Source: Zelopaecilomyces penicillatus
Taxonomy: Eukaryota > Ascomycota > Sordariomycetes > Hypocreales > Pseudodiploosporaceae
Reading direction: 5' to 3'
DNA: 64,000 nt
NCBI GenBank assembly: GCA_005765155.1
Contig: VCCP01000003.1
Coordinates: 3,286,001-3,350,000, forward strand
In this document: one piece after another, positions 20,201 to 33,099 of the stretch
How positions within the stretch are numbered: the first letter of the stretch is position 1
How the letters are laid out: every line of letters begins with the position of its first letter
Made by a program: the position numbers and the translations under genes
The notes under the pieces: generated by a model
What the model was told of the DNA's origin: nothing
Seen by the model: only the letters and a program-made list of their open reading frames with translations
Database searches by the model: none

Positions 20201-23078
20201 ACACTCCAACGATTGAAAGTAACATCTGATGAGCCCTGTAACGGCATGCAAAATACGCTACGGCACCTGCACTGCACTGGACCGTAGCCGCCGTCCGGCC
20301 CCAGTGTACGCTAACCAGTGGGTGCTGTGGGCACACGCCACACTATGTGTACCCACTCATCCACTATACCTGGTAGCTACCAGGGCTGCTGCACGACGAC
20401 GTCGAATCCATTGCGCGCCCTTGACCGAACACCAGGCAGCAGAATTAAAAACAGCAGAATTGCTCCACTTGGATAATGCGAGAGGGCCAGGACAAAATCT
20501 GCAGACATTCCGCAGAGGGTAAATGCGCGCACTTGCCGAGGATAGCGAGGTGCGCTGAAGCTGCAGGAACCAAACACGACAGTGGGCTTGTCGCGGTGGA
20601 TAGTCCAGCATCGTAGAAGGATCAACAAGTTATAGTTGGGATTCATATCCAGGAGTATACAATGTACGTGCCTGTAAAAGGTAGGTGAGCTGGGGCTCGA
20701 AATCTCCGAGAGCCGTATCTATCCTTGAGAGATGCTGTATTACGAGTTTGTAGACTGAAACCATCAGCCTTGTCAGCTTCTCTCAGAACCGTATACCGCA
20801 TGGACGGCGCAATGCTGTGCAGGTCTCACCACGGGCTAGAAATAGCACACCTCAGATTGGATGATTACACAACCGCACACAAGCCCATGTTGTTAATGGT
20901 GTAGGTAGTTGATGCTGTGCACCCACCATCCACCCATCTAGCAACCCCCTCCTGGAGACCACATAGCGCAGCGGTGTTCGGATCTTGAAGCACTCCATAT
21001 AAAACCGCAGCTCCGCAGAGCCAACATTCGCATTGACCAAGGCAAGGCCACAGGGGCCCGAGTCCATCATCCATGGTAGAAACGCCAGGGTCTTGGCGTA
21101 ATCAAGCCTCCTCTTGCAAGTCGCCGGCAAGAGGTCCACCAGCATGCCCAGTCAGCGCCGAAGGAATTCTGTTGCCTGGCTGCCGCTACGGCTTGATGCC
21201 CGTTCCCCCCTCCCCCCCATCTGCGGCTCGCCTTGGCGGTCTCGTGCTTCGATCGTGGCTTGACAGTGCAAAGATGCTGTGGGGGCCCTTCCGCTTGGGA
21301 AGTCGAATTTCCTTACTGATTCAGGCTGTGCCGCCATCGCTGTCGTCCTAAGGGAGGATGCGATTGAGAGTGTCAAAAAGTCAAAAGCAGAAGAAGTAGG
21401 GAAAAAGAAAAGAGAATGCGCGCTAGCAGCAACTACCCCAACGCCCAAGTGTTTATTACTAAACGTAATTAAGCGAATCCTTCTCGGGCACTGGCTGCAA
21501 TTGTAGCCCAGAGCTGTAAGAGAGAATTCAATTGTACTTCCTCGCCTCCCAAGAACTCCAAACTGTAGATGACGCTGAAAAAGATGTTTTGCAACGTCCA
21601 TTTGTGTACATACGTACAGTGCTATATGTATTTCAGTATCCATACATTGGTAATTAGGGTGGATGGGTGGAGCAATCAGTCACACCTACTGTACAGATAG
21701 CGATACCATGAATCGCAACCGAACCCATTCCCGTTCTCACGAGTTGTAGATGAAGTCATTTCTTGCCAGCCGAATACAGGTTGAATGTGCCGTTGGTGCC
21801 ATGTCTTTTGAACAACGGCACAAGGAGGATACGGCACATTATTGTGTAGCCCGCTAACAGTGATATGCTGCATGGCAAACCAAGATGTGCTAAGGAGCTA
21901 CTAATGCAATTGGGTGCGGTGCATCTGCTTCCCCAAGCTCCAAGGTACCTGCGACCTTTCTGTTTCTGTTTCCTTCTGGCGGTTGACCGGCGGGCGGTGG
22001 GCGAGCAGGGGAACAACCCGTGAAGCTGCTGCGGGAGTTGTGTGCTGGTGGAAGTTAGAACCAGGCCTTACGTCAGGGGGCGTCGGCTCATCACTTTAGT
22101 GGCTGCTGGGTGCTGCTGGCTGGCAGCCAGTGCCAACACCCTTAAACCCTTGTCTGAATGGACGGACACAGTACAGATCTTGAACGAAGACTCTCACTTC
22201 CACGGCTCCAACTCCTCACAGACCCGGCTTTGGTTGGTTGGCCCTTTGCTTGGAAGATACATTTTGGAATAAGCTCTCTTCCCCCTCCTCCACCTTCTGG
22301 GGATGCGGGGAGTAGCAGCGGGGAGCTTCTGGGTCGCAGTCGATTTTGCAGCAAAGCTCCGTCGCAAGTCTAGCGGAACAAAAACGCCAGCCTCGTGGAG
22401 AAAAAGATGGAGCAAACTCGACGGGGATACGCGAGATAGCTTCGACTGGCCTAGCACTTTGGTGTTTGGATCGACGTCCATGCCCACCCAGAAATTGAAG
22501 CCAGAAGCCCATTTGCCCATCAGAATGTTCGCCCCCAGGATACTTGGGTACGTATCTTTCAGCCATGTTCAAAGGGGTGGGCCCGACCAGGATCATCTTC
22601 CCTGTTAGGGCGAGCCCAGTACGACTTCGACTTGCAAGCTACTCAAGTTGGTGCAAAGAATTTGGGGTTGTGCCGCCCAATGTTCACCAGTGTCGCGCCG
22701 CATCCCATGCATTTCTGGGTCAAAATCGCGGAGAAGAATGTGCCAGGAACAATTGACTTGTGGACTCGACGTGCCCACTCTCTGCGCGCGCGCAACCATG
22801 TTGCCATGAAGCGAGTTGCTCCATGGGCCCAGAGCCCATCCGTCCTGCGGATCCAACGTGTCTCACTTTAGACTCACTCCTTCTTGACCCTCTCGTTGGA
22901 TATATTATCCTCCTCCCCCTCCTGCTCTTTTCATGCTCTTGTCCCATTGACGTGCGCGCTTCAACCACTCTACCCTTGGTCACCTCTACATAACAGCGGT
23001 GCCTCTCTGTTCCCCATCCTGAATCAAGACCAGAGAGACAAGAGCTAGTCTATCGCAAGATAACTTGCGCTGCCCACA
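17270..23078. other. 5.8-kb stretch without recognisable genes
   Basis: Many short ORFs in all frames, none with a family signature, signal peptide plus stop context, or consistent splice sites. Between 19.8 and 22.9 kb the sequence is richer in GC and in TGCTG/GGTACC motifs (for example AAGTACCTGGGTACCTC near 19839), as often seen in spacer DNA. The last kilobase is the promoter of the sugar transporter (CT-rich leader before 23079). A long non-coding transcript cannot be excluded by eye. Confidence 0.5.
17805..17812. promoter_or_regulatory. CRE-type palindrome TGACGTCA
   Basis: Perfect consensus for ATF/CREB bZIP dimers, 540 nt downstream of the hypothetical gene ending at 17269. Without an adjacent promoter, its use is unproven. 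Confidence 0.35.
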
Positions 23079-25570
23079 ATGGGAGACGTACAGTGAGTGT
23101 TTTCTCTATGGCTTTATTTGTCGCGTAGCCTTGGGATATTGACTAATTCCGTTTTCCCAAGGCCATATGCCGAGCCTAAAACTCGCCAGGATGAGCACCT
23201 GGAGGAGAAGGGCATGGATCACACCGAGCAGGCCGACACAAACACTCAGCTCCAGGCCAGGTATGTTTATAATGTCCAATCCATTCCTCTATCCATATAC
23301 TAATTATCGTGAAAACTAGGATCCGCAACCCTCTCAAAGGCATTCCCCGTCACCAGCTGATGCAAGACGTCGAGTCTTTTGCCCAGAGGAACAACCTGGT
23401 AGAACACACACAATTGCTCAAGAAGGGCGCATTGATCGCCCAAAACCCTGGCGAGGCTGCCGAAATCGATGGCGATGAAAAACTCACCTCTCATGAGCTC
23501 AACGTGCTCGAACGCGAAGTTACCCACAAGTGGCATATGCCGACCAAACTATTCCTTACTATTGCCACATGCTCCATTGGCGCTGCCGTTCAAGGTTGGG
23601 ATCAAACTGGTAGCAATGGTGCCAACATCTTCTTCCCCAAGGTTTACGGCATTGATAGCGATAGCACTCGTGATCTCGTCCTCGTCGGTCTTATCAATGC
23701 TGCTCCTTATATTGGTAGCGCGTAAGTAACTGTGCGGCACTTTTATGTGTCATTCTGGTGGTGAATCAACTGCTGACGCGTGAAAAAAGCTTCATTGGCT
23801 GCTGGCTCTCTGATCCTCTCAACAACTACTTTGGACGTCGAGGTATGATGCAATATATAGCCATCTACATCTGCTGAGCAGCACGGGATTCATAACCAGA
23901 CTGACCCTGTGATAGGCGTCATCTTCTTCTCTGCTCACTTCTGCATCTGGCCTGTCATCGGTTCTGCGTTCTGTCATACTTGGCAACAACAAATGGCTTG
24001 CCGATTACTCATGGGTATCGGCATGGGTGCTAAAGCCTCAACCGGTTAGTCCAACCACCACTTGGCTTTGGGTTGTTAGAGAATGCTCTGAATACTGATA
24101 TTATCTCTAGTTCCTATCTATGCTGCCGAAAACGCTCCCGCTTCTATTCGTGGCGCATTGGTCATGTCATGGCGTAAGTGCCTTGCCCAATTTTCAGTCA
24201 CTGATTGCTACTCTTGCTAACGAAGCTGCCAGAAATGTGGACGGCCTTTGGTATCCTGTTGGGTGGTGCTTTCAACTTGGCTGTTTTCAATGTGAAGGAC
24301 ATCAATTGGCGACTCATGCTTGGTGCTCCTTTCCTTCCCGCGGTCCCTCTGCTGGCTCTTATCTACCTCTGCCCTGAGTCCCCTCGTTGGTACATGAAGA
24401 AGGGGAGATACGCCGACGCTTGGAAGTCTCTCATGGTGCTCCGTAACGATCCGATTCAGGTTGCACGAGATATCTACTATATTGCTGCCCAGCTCGAAAT
24501 CGAGAAGCAGATTGTGGGCAAGAGCAACTACGTGACTCGTTTCACTCAGCTTTTCACTATTCCCCGTGTTCGACGCGCCAATCTGGCTGCCTTTACGGTC
24601 ATGATTGCGCAGCAGATGTGCGGCATCAACATTGTTGCCTTTTATTCGACTACTATCTTTGTCGAGGCTCAGCTCACACAGAAGAAGGCACTTTTGGGCT
24701 CCTTTGGCTTTGGTTTGGTCAACTGGCTCTTTGCTTTCCCTGCATTCTGGACTATTGACACAGTAAGTCCCCACGATTTAAACTCTCAGAACCCAGATTA
24801 CTGACAGTCGCCTAGTTCGGTCGCCGAAGCTTGCTGCTTTTTACTTTCCCTCAAATGGTTAGTTGCTCTCATTAATCCTACAAGATGCACGTGTCGCTGA
24901 CAAGATGATAATAGTTCTGGACGCTTTTGGCTGCTGGTCTCTGCACTCTGATCCCCCTCGACACTGGTGATCTCAGAACTGGACTGGTGTGCTTGTTCGT
25001 CTTCCTCTTTGGTGGTAAGTACTGATTCAACACCCGATTAAACCCATTGTCGTTGAAGGATGTTTGTACTAATTTATTTACCCAAAAGCTTTCTACTCTC
25101 CCGGTGAGGGTCCTGTGCCTTTTACCTACAGCGCCGAAGTCTACCCTCTCTCGCATCGTGAGACTGGAATGGGCTTTGCTGTTGCCACTTGCTTGTTCTG
25201 GGCTGCTGTCCTGGGTACCTCATTCCCATTCTTGCTGAAGCAGCTTCACACCGTCGGCGCATTCGGACTCTACGCTGGTTTCAACGTCGTTGCCTTCATC
25301 ATGATCTTCCTTTGGGTCCCCGAGACAATGCAGAGAACGCTCGAGGAATTGGATTATGTCTTTGCTGTTCCTGTCCGTACCTTTATGAAGTACCAGATCA
25401 CCGTCACTATCCCCTGGTGGTTCAAGCGCTACGTCTTTTTCCAGCGCTCTGCTGTTAGGCGCCCGCTTTACCACTTCGACGCTGTTGCCGCCGACTTGCG
25501 AAAGGCCTCTATCTACAACGTAGAGCCCCTCGCCGCGTCGGATGACGACAGCAGCAAGCGCGCGGCTTGA
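23079..25570 (+). CDS. MFS sugar/polyol transporter
   Basis: Proton-coupled sugar transporter family protein, 637 aa, 12 membrane helices, plasma membrane. Ten exons that I could join without frame loss: 23079-23092, 23162-23260, 23320-23721, 23790-23842, 23916-24044, 24111-24173, 24233-24762, 24816-24857, 24915-25014, 25089-25570. Family signatures are NNYFGRRG after helix 2, PESPRWYMKKGR after helix 6, FGRRSLLLF in the second half, and PETMQRTLEELDYVF after helix 12. The N-terminal cytosolic part is long (about 110 residues, Glu/Lys-rich) and the GWDQTGSNGANIFFPK loop after helix 1 is family-like. The substrate (hexose, pentose or polyol) cannot be told from the sequence. The first exon has only 14 nt. 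Large gaps on both sides suggest complex regulation. Confidence 0.93.
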
Positions 25571-28348
25571 ATGGGGGAATAGAAAAGGTTCAAGGTTTAG
25601 GAGAGATTTTCCTTTTGCTCAATTAGTTCTGGGCATGCTGTCGATTGATTTCACGCTGGCTAAACGTGGTATTTTGATGGCCCTGATACCCTTCCTCTCT
25701 TTTTCATGCAAATTTGGAGCTTGGTGGTTTTAAGTTTTTGCTTGTACATGGCTTATGATGATGGCCTGAATTGATTGATATGTTGCCTTTACATGATGGG
25801 TGGGATATAGTCTAAATTTAATCATGCCTAATTATGAGAATCGCATCATTTTCTACATTAAGCTTAAAAGATTGGACCTCGTAATCTTACTGAATTTACC
25901 GATGATGGATGAGTTGACAATCGAGGTCTTGCTGAACTCCCACTCAGCTTGGCTGTGATGGTTTGGAGAATGGGCTATATTTATTGAAGTAGACAATGTA
26001 GCTGATGATTAGCTATGAGAACGTGTTTCAGATTGAGTCCCCTGAGATATCTGATGTTCAAACTGTAGAAGGTAGGAGCGATGTTTACGCAACCTCATTT
26101 GCTTAAACCGTCTGTGAAGCAAGATTCTAGTGTCCTGTAGTTATATGTAATGACATTTCTCTAGCGGTGCGGATGCTCGCATGAATTGCTCACCGCAGCG
26201 TACAGAATGGAGTAGGGAAGAAGGCATAGGGGAAACGAACAGCAACAATAGAATATATAAGCTATGCTCCGTATTGCTGCCCCAGCATCGAGGCCATGAA
26301 TGTCTGTCTCACTTCGGATCTGACCCCCCGCTGTGTCTCACATAACGACCGGACTTTCGGAGGACGCTATTCGACGACCGGCCGGGGCGAGAGCGGGCTC
26401 GTGATATAGGAGGATGTGAGTGGGAACTTCGGGGATTGATCCACTTGGCGGCGCAATGTGCGGGCTTGAGACGGAGACAGTGGGGCGGCGGGAGGACAAA
26501 GATATAGGGAATAAATGTCTTTAGAAGCTTTGTAAGTCCTGAGAGCATTTCTTGCCCTTGTCTGGGTCTACCTCTCTCATGTGAGAAGCGCCACTCATAG
26601 CGATGGCATTTAAGGAGCGCCCATCAAACTGTAGGGTTTGGTTTGTCAACATCTCTCCGTCTCACTTTGGGCCATGTCTACATGAGGGGGCATGTTGATG
26701 AATTGCATTGGACGAGGGTGGAACTCGGATAACGGAGCGAATCACTGGACGCATGACTAGCCGTCATTTTTGTCGTTATACGCGTATAGATGCATGGAGC
26801 CTTGCTTTTGGGGTGTTGGTCATGGTCTGGATTGGGTAGCGCCGAGAACCCCGGACGTAACAGTTGCACCCGTGGAGGAGTTCTACATATTTTCATCTTC
26901 CCAGGGAGGTTGACTTGACAGCTTGGTTCTTCTTTTGCTTCTTCCCTCTTGTTGGCCTTTACTTGATAGGTCTCTAATAATAATAATGTGCATATGCTTG
27001 TGTGTAGTCAGCCTTTTGTCAGTGCTGATGGGGGGCCAGAGGAAGCAAAAGTGCCAGAATGTGAGTCTCTCCCGATGGTCTGACATGCGCCAACTAGATA
27101 ATTAGGTAATTAATACTAATAACTCTGCATGTGTACAGAAAAATAATGATAGGTAGTTGACGATCGTCTTGACATCGGTTCGTAGCCGACTTTTCCTTTC
27201 CGTAAAATGGCTTGTGACGCTGACAGACGCCGCCATGCAGCCAGCCAGACTGGTTACTCGCTCTAGTCATCAAGTCCTGCAGTTCTTGATAATAAACGAA
27301 TGAAGATCTCCTTACAACCCCCGGTTTCTGCACATCAATCTATCAATTGCTTGTTGTTCGTGGGAAACTCATGGGGCTTTTTTTAGGGGCGGTGGCGTCT
27401 GGGGCAATCTTCTACAGAGCCCTGTAATTTCTGGTTTGAGAGTGCTAAGAGTGCTAAGATTGAAAGTGCGGAGGGCGCCAAAGTCCCTAGAAGCCGCCAA
27501 TTCGGGCCGGAACTTTGCCGTCTACAACACACTGCGCTATTGGATGAGCGCTGCCTTGGCTCCAACTTGGCTGCGACTGTGGCGTGATTTTTCCTTCTTC
27601 ACTTGGCTTCCGGAACCGTCACTCCTTTGTCGTAGCGTGGCGATGCGACGTTGTAGTCGCAACCTCTCGCCATCGAGGGTTGGGTGGTCACTCTTGTGAC
27701 GCGTGAGTTTGGCCCTGCTGCATTTCCAACATCGAGCTTCGGTCTCGTCTCTAAAATCCGAGTATCACACAGCCAGCCTATGTCTTTGAAACGAAGATAC
27801 CAGTTCAGATGGTTGAAAATGGCAGCAGAATACGAGCTAAAGGAAAAGGATGTATGGCCCAAAACGCAAAAGGTCCTTGGCGTGCATCAGCCGCCAAATC
27901 TTCAGACGGGGCGTCCGGGTCGAGAGTTGCTGCGAACATGAGCCTATTTCAACTGATCCCTGCTATGCCATTTGCCGTCGACCCCATTCTCATTGACCGT
28001 TCGTGGAGATGGAAAGATAGTTAAGCCGGCCACGGCCTGTCAAATGGTGCTCTCGGAGATGGCTATGCCTAACCTGGCAACATGTCCATGTGCTAGGCTC
28101 CATGACGGCTCCACCACTCTACAGACCCATGATTCATTTATAACGCCCGAGTCGGCCATTATCGTCTGGCTCGTGTAGAATAGTTTGGGTTTCAACATTT
28201 CCATCTCGTCCAATCTTGTCGATCGTGGCTGATTAAAACTCCAAAAAATCGAGGAACTACTTGAACGCAGAGTTGAGTTATCGACAATGCCGAGGTAGCA
28301 AAGAACAATCTATGCAACACCTGTACTTCAAACAGCACGGCGCTGAAG
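25571..28348. other. intergenic, 2.8 kb
   Basis: No recognisable gene. ORFs at 26.3-27.9 kb are short, overlapping and unlike any family. An AT-rich part (25.7-26.3 kb) follows the transporter. The ABC transporter promoter occupies the last several hundred bases. Confidence 0.5.
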
Positions 28349-31300
28349 ATGGCTACTTCAAGCGACACTAGCCAAGACCTTGGTGTCCGGTCGATAAGCA
28401 TGGCAGAAAGCGACAGAGCTGAGCGTGCGAGTTCAATCGACACATCCATCGACCAACCTGTGAACCAGTTCAAACTCGCTGCGCCTCGGGTTTCCCTTTC
28501 TGGCGCAGGCAATTTATCTCTCGATGATGTCGATTCTGTCGGCATCCAAATCCGCAATCTCGCCGTTTCGGTCAACACAGCACCGTCATGGCTGGAACCG
28601 GCTACCTATTCGGAGCTACTAGCTACCAAATTCAAGACGACACCGCGCATTAAGACACTACTCCATTCTGTTGACGCGGATCTCAAGCCGGGTACTCTAA
28701 CGGCCATAATTGGAGGAAGCGGTTCGGGCAAAACAACATTGCTGAATACAATGGCAGAGAGGGTGGTGAGCTCACGATTGGCGCAAGATGGATTGATTAC
28801 ATTTAACGGACAGATCGGCGTCCATAATGTGCGCCATGCCTATGTCATGCAGCAAGATATTTTGTTGCCGACGCTGACAGTCAGGGAAACCCTCAGATAC
28901 TCTGCTAATTTGAGGCTGCCATCATCAACTAGGGCAGATGACCGTGAAAGAATTGTCGAGGAGGTTATCCGGGAATTGGGTCTCAAGGAGTGCGCCGAGA
29001 CTCGGATTGGAGACAGCCAGCATCGAGGCTGCTCCGGCGGCGAGAAGAGGAGGGTAAGCATCGGCGTCCAGCTTCTAGCCAATCCATCCGTGCTTTTCTT
29101 GGACGAGCCTACTACAGGCCTGGATGCAACGAGCGCATTTCAATTGGTTCGGACACTCAAGAATCTAGCCCAGAAAGGCCGAACCATCATCACTACTATC
29201 CACCAACCCAGATCAGAGATTTGGAATCTCTTTGACAACCTAGTCGTGCTTACTAGGGGCAGTCCCGTGTATTCAGACACCATACCCGACTGTCTCCCCT
29301 GGTTCAGCAATCTTGGGTTCCAGTTGCCGCCCTTTGTCAATCCGGCCGAATTCATCATCGATATTGCCGCAGTTGATAATCGAACACCCGAACTAGAGGC
29401 CGAAACCACTGACCGGGTCGAGGGGTTGAAAACGGCATGGAGAGCACAAGTTGCGGAACGATTTCCGCCTCTGGATGGCATCGCGAGAGCAGGCCGACGA
29501 AAACGAAACTCTTCGGCAAAAAAGCACGCAGGTTATTTACGTCAGTTGCGCGTCCTCACTGACCGTACTCTAAAAGTGACATATCGTGATCCGCTCGGCA
29601 TGACGGCATCCATCGCTGAGGCTATTCTCATGGGTGTCATTATTGGCTACCTGTTTTTTGATCTGCGTCGTGACCAGGCTGGCATTCGGTCTCGCCAGGG
29701 CGGCCTCTACACTGCAGCCGGCTTACAGGGCTATCTAGTTCTCATTTTCGAAGTATATCGAATGACGATTGATATCCGGACATTTGATCGTGAGGCTTCC
29801 GAGAACTGTGTCGATGCAATCCCTTTCATCCTCTCGAGGCGACTGGCTCGTTTGCCAACCGAGGATTTGCCAGTTCCGTTTCTCTTCTCGATTTTTCTAT
29901 ATTTCATGGCTGGTTTTGACCGTACTGTCGAAAAGTTTTTCACCTTTTTCGCTATTACACTGATCAATCACTATGTTGCTGTAACCTGTGCGATGACCTG
30001 CGTTGTAGCAGTGAGACATTTCCCAGGCGCGAGTTTGATTGCGAACCTGGTATACACCGTACAAAGCATAGCCTGTGGCATGTTTATCCAAGTCAATACC
30101 ATTCCTATTTATGTACGATGGCTCAAATGGATAACCTATACTGTAAGCTCTATCATAGATTCACCAACGACCGAAATCTTATATCCTTTTGGCACTAATA
30201 CTAGAATAGTTCTACGCATTTGGGGCGTATGCTGGCAATGAATTCGAAGGCAACTTCTACGACTGTCCTGAGCAAGGCGGAGAATCAAATCCTGCATGTG
30301 CTCAGTATACAGGCACCTACATCATGGACTCGCTGGGCTTCCCAAGAAACTGGGTTACACGTCCTATAATCATTCTAACCTGCTTCGTTGTTTTGTTTTC
30401 CGTCCTCTCTGCAGTTGGCTTACACTTCATCCGAGTCGAGATGACAATTGCCCGCGCTCGAACCTCTGATACGGATCTGTCCGCTGGAAAAGAGAAGATG
30501 GCAGTGCGCTCCATTGCAGAAGTTCGAGCCATCGATCTAGGACTCGACAACTTCGCGCTGGGTTTGGATAAGCGGACATTGAAAGGGAAAAAACTGCCGC
30601 GCAAAACAATTCTGCAACCTGTCAACGCAACCTTTCAAGCGGGCATGCTGAATGTTATCATGGGCCCATCGGGCAGCGGCAAGACTTCACTGCTGAATGC
30701 CATGGCTTTGCGACTACGAAATTCTGTCGGCACGAAATACCGCCCTTCCGGAAAGCTGACGTTCAACGGTGCCTTGCCGTCCGATTCCGTGATTCGTTCT
30801 GTATGTTCCTACGTCTGCCAGGACGATGATGCTCTCTTACCTTCCTTGACGGTGCGAGAGACTTTGCGCTTCTCAGCAGGTTTACGGCTCCCCTCTTTTA
30901 TGAGCACGGATGAGAAACATCGTCGTGCAGAAGAGGTTCTCCTGAAAATGGGGTTGAAAGATTGCGCTGACAATCTCATCGGAAGTGATCTGATCAAGGG
31001 TATTTCTGGCGGAGAGAAGCGGCGTGTTTCAATTGCGGTACAGATTCTTACCGACCCACGAATTCTCCTGCTGGACGAGCCAACCTCGGGACTTGATGCC
31101 TTCACGGCAAGCTCCATTATGGAAGTGCTTCAGGGCCTTGCCAATGAAGGCCGCACGTTGATTTTGACAATTCACCAAGCCCGTTCTGATCTCTTCAAGC
31201 ATTTCGGCAACGTACTTCTCTTAGCTCGGGGCGGAGCACCAGCTTACTCTGGGCCAGCCAAGGATATGCTCGAATACTTTAGCAATCAGGGGTATGAGTG

Positions 31301-32597
31301 CCCGCAAAATTCGAACCCGGCAGACTTTGCGCTGGACATGATTACGATTGATTTACAGCAAGACGAAAGAGAGGCAGAGAGCAGGGAGAGAGTACAAAAG
31401 CTCATTGAGGAATGGAAGAGACTAGAAACGGGTGAGGGGACAGAGTCATGGAAGAAGGCTGAAACGACTCGCTTGCCCGATATAACCGAGGCGGATGAAT
31501 CCAGCGAAAAGAGAGACGGAGATTATGGCAAGGCTGATGAAGGCGGAGATGGGCTGGTGAGCACTGAAGTACAATATCAGAATGCCGAGGATATTGAAAC
31601 AAAGGAGAAGGTGTCACCACAGCATCCTCGGGCTTCTTTGACGGCTCCACGCAGATCTCTCAACAAGGCCAGCCTATCGACCCCAGCAGAACTCGGAGCT
31701 CTCAAACGCAAGCGGGCGTCCATGGCCATAGCTGTGCCTATCCTTCTACACCGCGCCATCATCAACACACGACGACAGCCGCCCCTGATCCTGGCCCGCA
31801 CGATGCAGGTCGTCGGCCTTGCCCTTGTCTTTGCACTCTTCTTTGCACCTTTACATAACGACTACTACGCCGTGCAGAACCGAATGGGTCTTGTTCAAGA
31901 ACTAGGCGCCTTTTACTTTGTCGGCATGCTGCAGAATGTTGCGGTGTACCCAGGCGAGCGGGACGTCTTCTATCGCGAAGATGATGACGGGGTATACGGA
32001 GTGGACTCATTCCTGGTATCCTACACGATTCTCGAGGTACCCTTTGAGATTCTTAGTTGCCTCATTTTTGGCTTGCTGATTGATCTTGGTGTTGGCCTCC
32101 CTCGCACGGCCGCCATGTTCTTCGTCTGTTTCTTCTCCTGCTTTGGCATCATATCCTGCGGCGAAAGCCTAGGAATCATGTTCAACACGCTGTTTGGTCA
32201 TACAGGCTTCGCCGTCAACATCATGGGCGTATTCCTCTCCGTTGCCAACGGCATGGCCGGCGTACTGTCCATCGACATGCCCGCAGCTTTCAAAGCCGTC
32301 AACTATCTCTCCCCTATTCGCTACGCGACACGCGCTGTTGCGCCATACTCTCTACGTGGTATTAAATTCACCTGTACAGAGGCACAGCTCCTCCCCAACG
32401 GGAGTTGCCCGATCGAGACGGGCGAAGAAGTGCTTAAGCTGTATCGCTTTGATGTTGATCCCGTAGTGAATGTTGCGTGTTTGGCGGCGTGTGTGGTGGT
32501 GTATCGTGTGTTGGCTTGGGCATTGGTGAAGGCGATGCGGGCGAAATGGAGAGATGGGAAGAAGAAGAAGGAGATAGATAATGGGGTGGTATCATGA
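28349..32597 (+). CDS. full-size ABCG-type ABC transporter, (NBD-TMD)x2, YOL075C-like
   Basis: ATP-driven membrane exporter, 1393 aa. The single 67-nt intron lies at 30143-30209. Order: NBD1 with Walker A GGSGSGKTT (about residue 120), signature CSGGEKRR (about 228) and Walker B VLFLDEPTTGLD; TMD1 of five to six helices; NBD2 with Walker A GPSGSGKTS (about 750), signature ISGGEKRR (about 862) and Walker B ILLLDEPTSGLD; a charged linker of roughly 100 residues rich in Glu/Lys; TMD2. Each NBD precedes its TMD, as in subfamily G, but there is no PDR-type CDR region, so yeast YOL075C is the better model than Pdr5. The ATG at 28349 is the first in frame. Substrate unknown; it is not next to a biosynthetic gene. 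Confidence 0.93.
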
Positions 32598-33099
32598 GAT
32601 TAAAAGTATTAAAGTAAATAAAAGATTTTGAATATATCAGCAGTATAAACATACATATGAGCTGGGTCTGAGTAAATTTGAAATTCGGATCGGCTGTTAT
32701 AGATGACATCATGTTGACAGCACTATGCATGCAAATGAGGAGAAAAGAAATTCAAGTGAGGATAGCTAATCATTCCAATTCACATGAATAAAATGATCTT
32801 ATTTAAGATTGCCTACGAATTTTGCGTATACCCTGTTATCCGAGTCACCCATCATGCTCCATGTTCCAAATCCAAATGCCGCTCCTCCATCATCGCCAAT
32901 AAAACAAAAACCGTGTAGAACCTACACTAAACGCCAAGATGTGCTGTTGTTGATCATATATGCCTCGTCCCACTACATTTTGTTGGCCTTTCTGTACCAT
33001 GTATTATTCTTTCCCCGTCGTGTATCCCACCTCTTTCCTTGCTTCCCCCCTGTTTTTGTGGCTCTCATCCTACTATGAGAGAGGAGTTTTGTATCATTT
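32598..33099. other. convergent 3' spacer, 500 bp
   Basis: AT-rich spacer between the ABC transporter and allantoinase 3' ends. No gene. Confidence 0.55.

Noticed and set aside
21152..21643. 163-codon ORF on the minus strand
   Set aside because: No family, no signal peptide, odd low-complexity composition, overlaps several equal-size ORFs in other frames; typical chance ORF of a GC-richer stretch.
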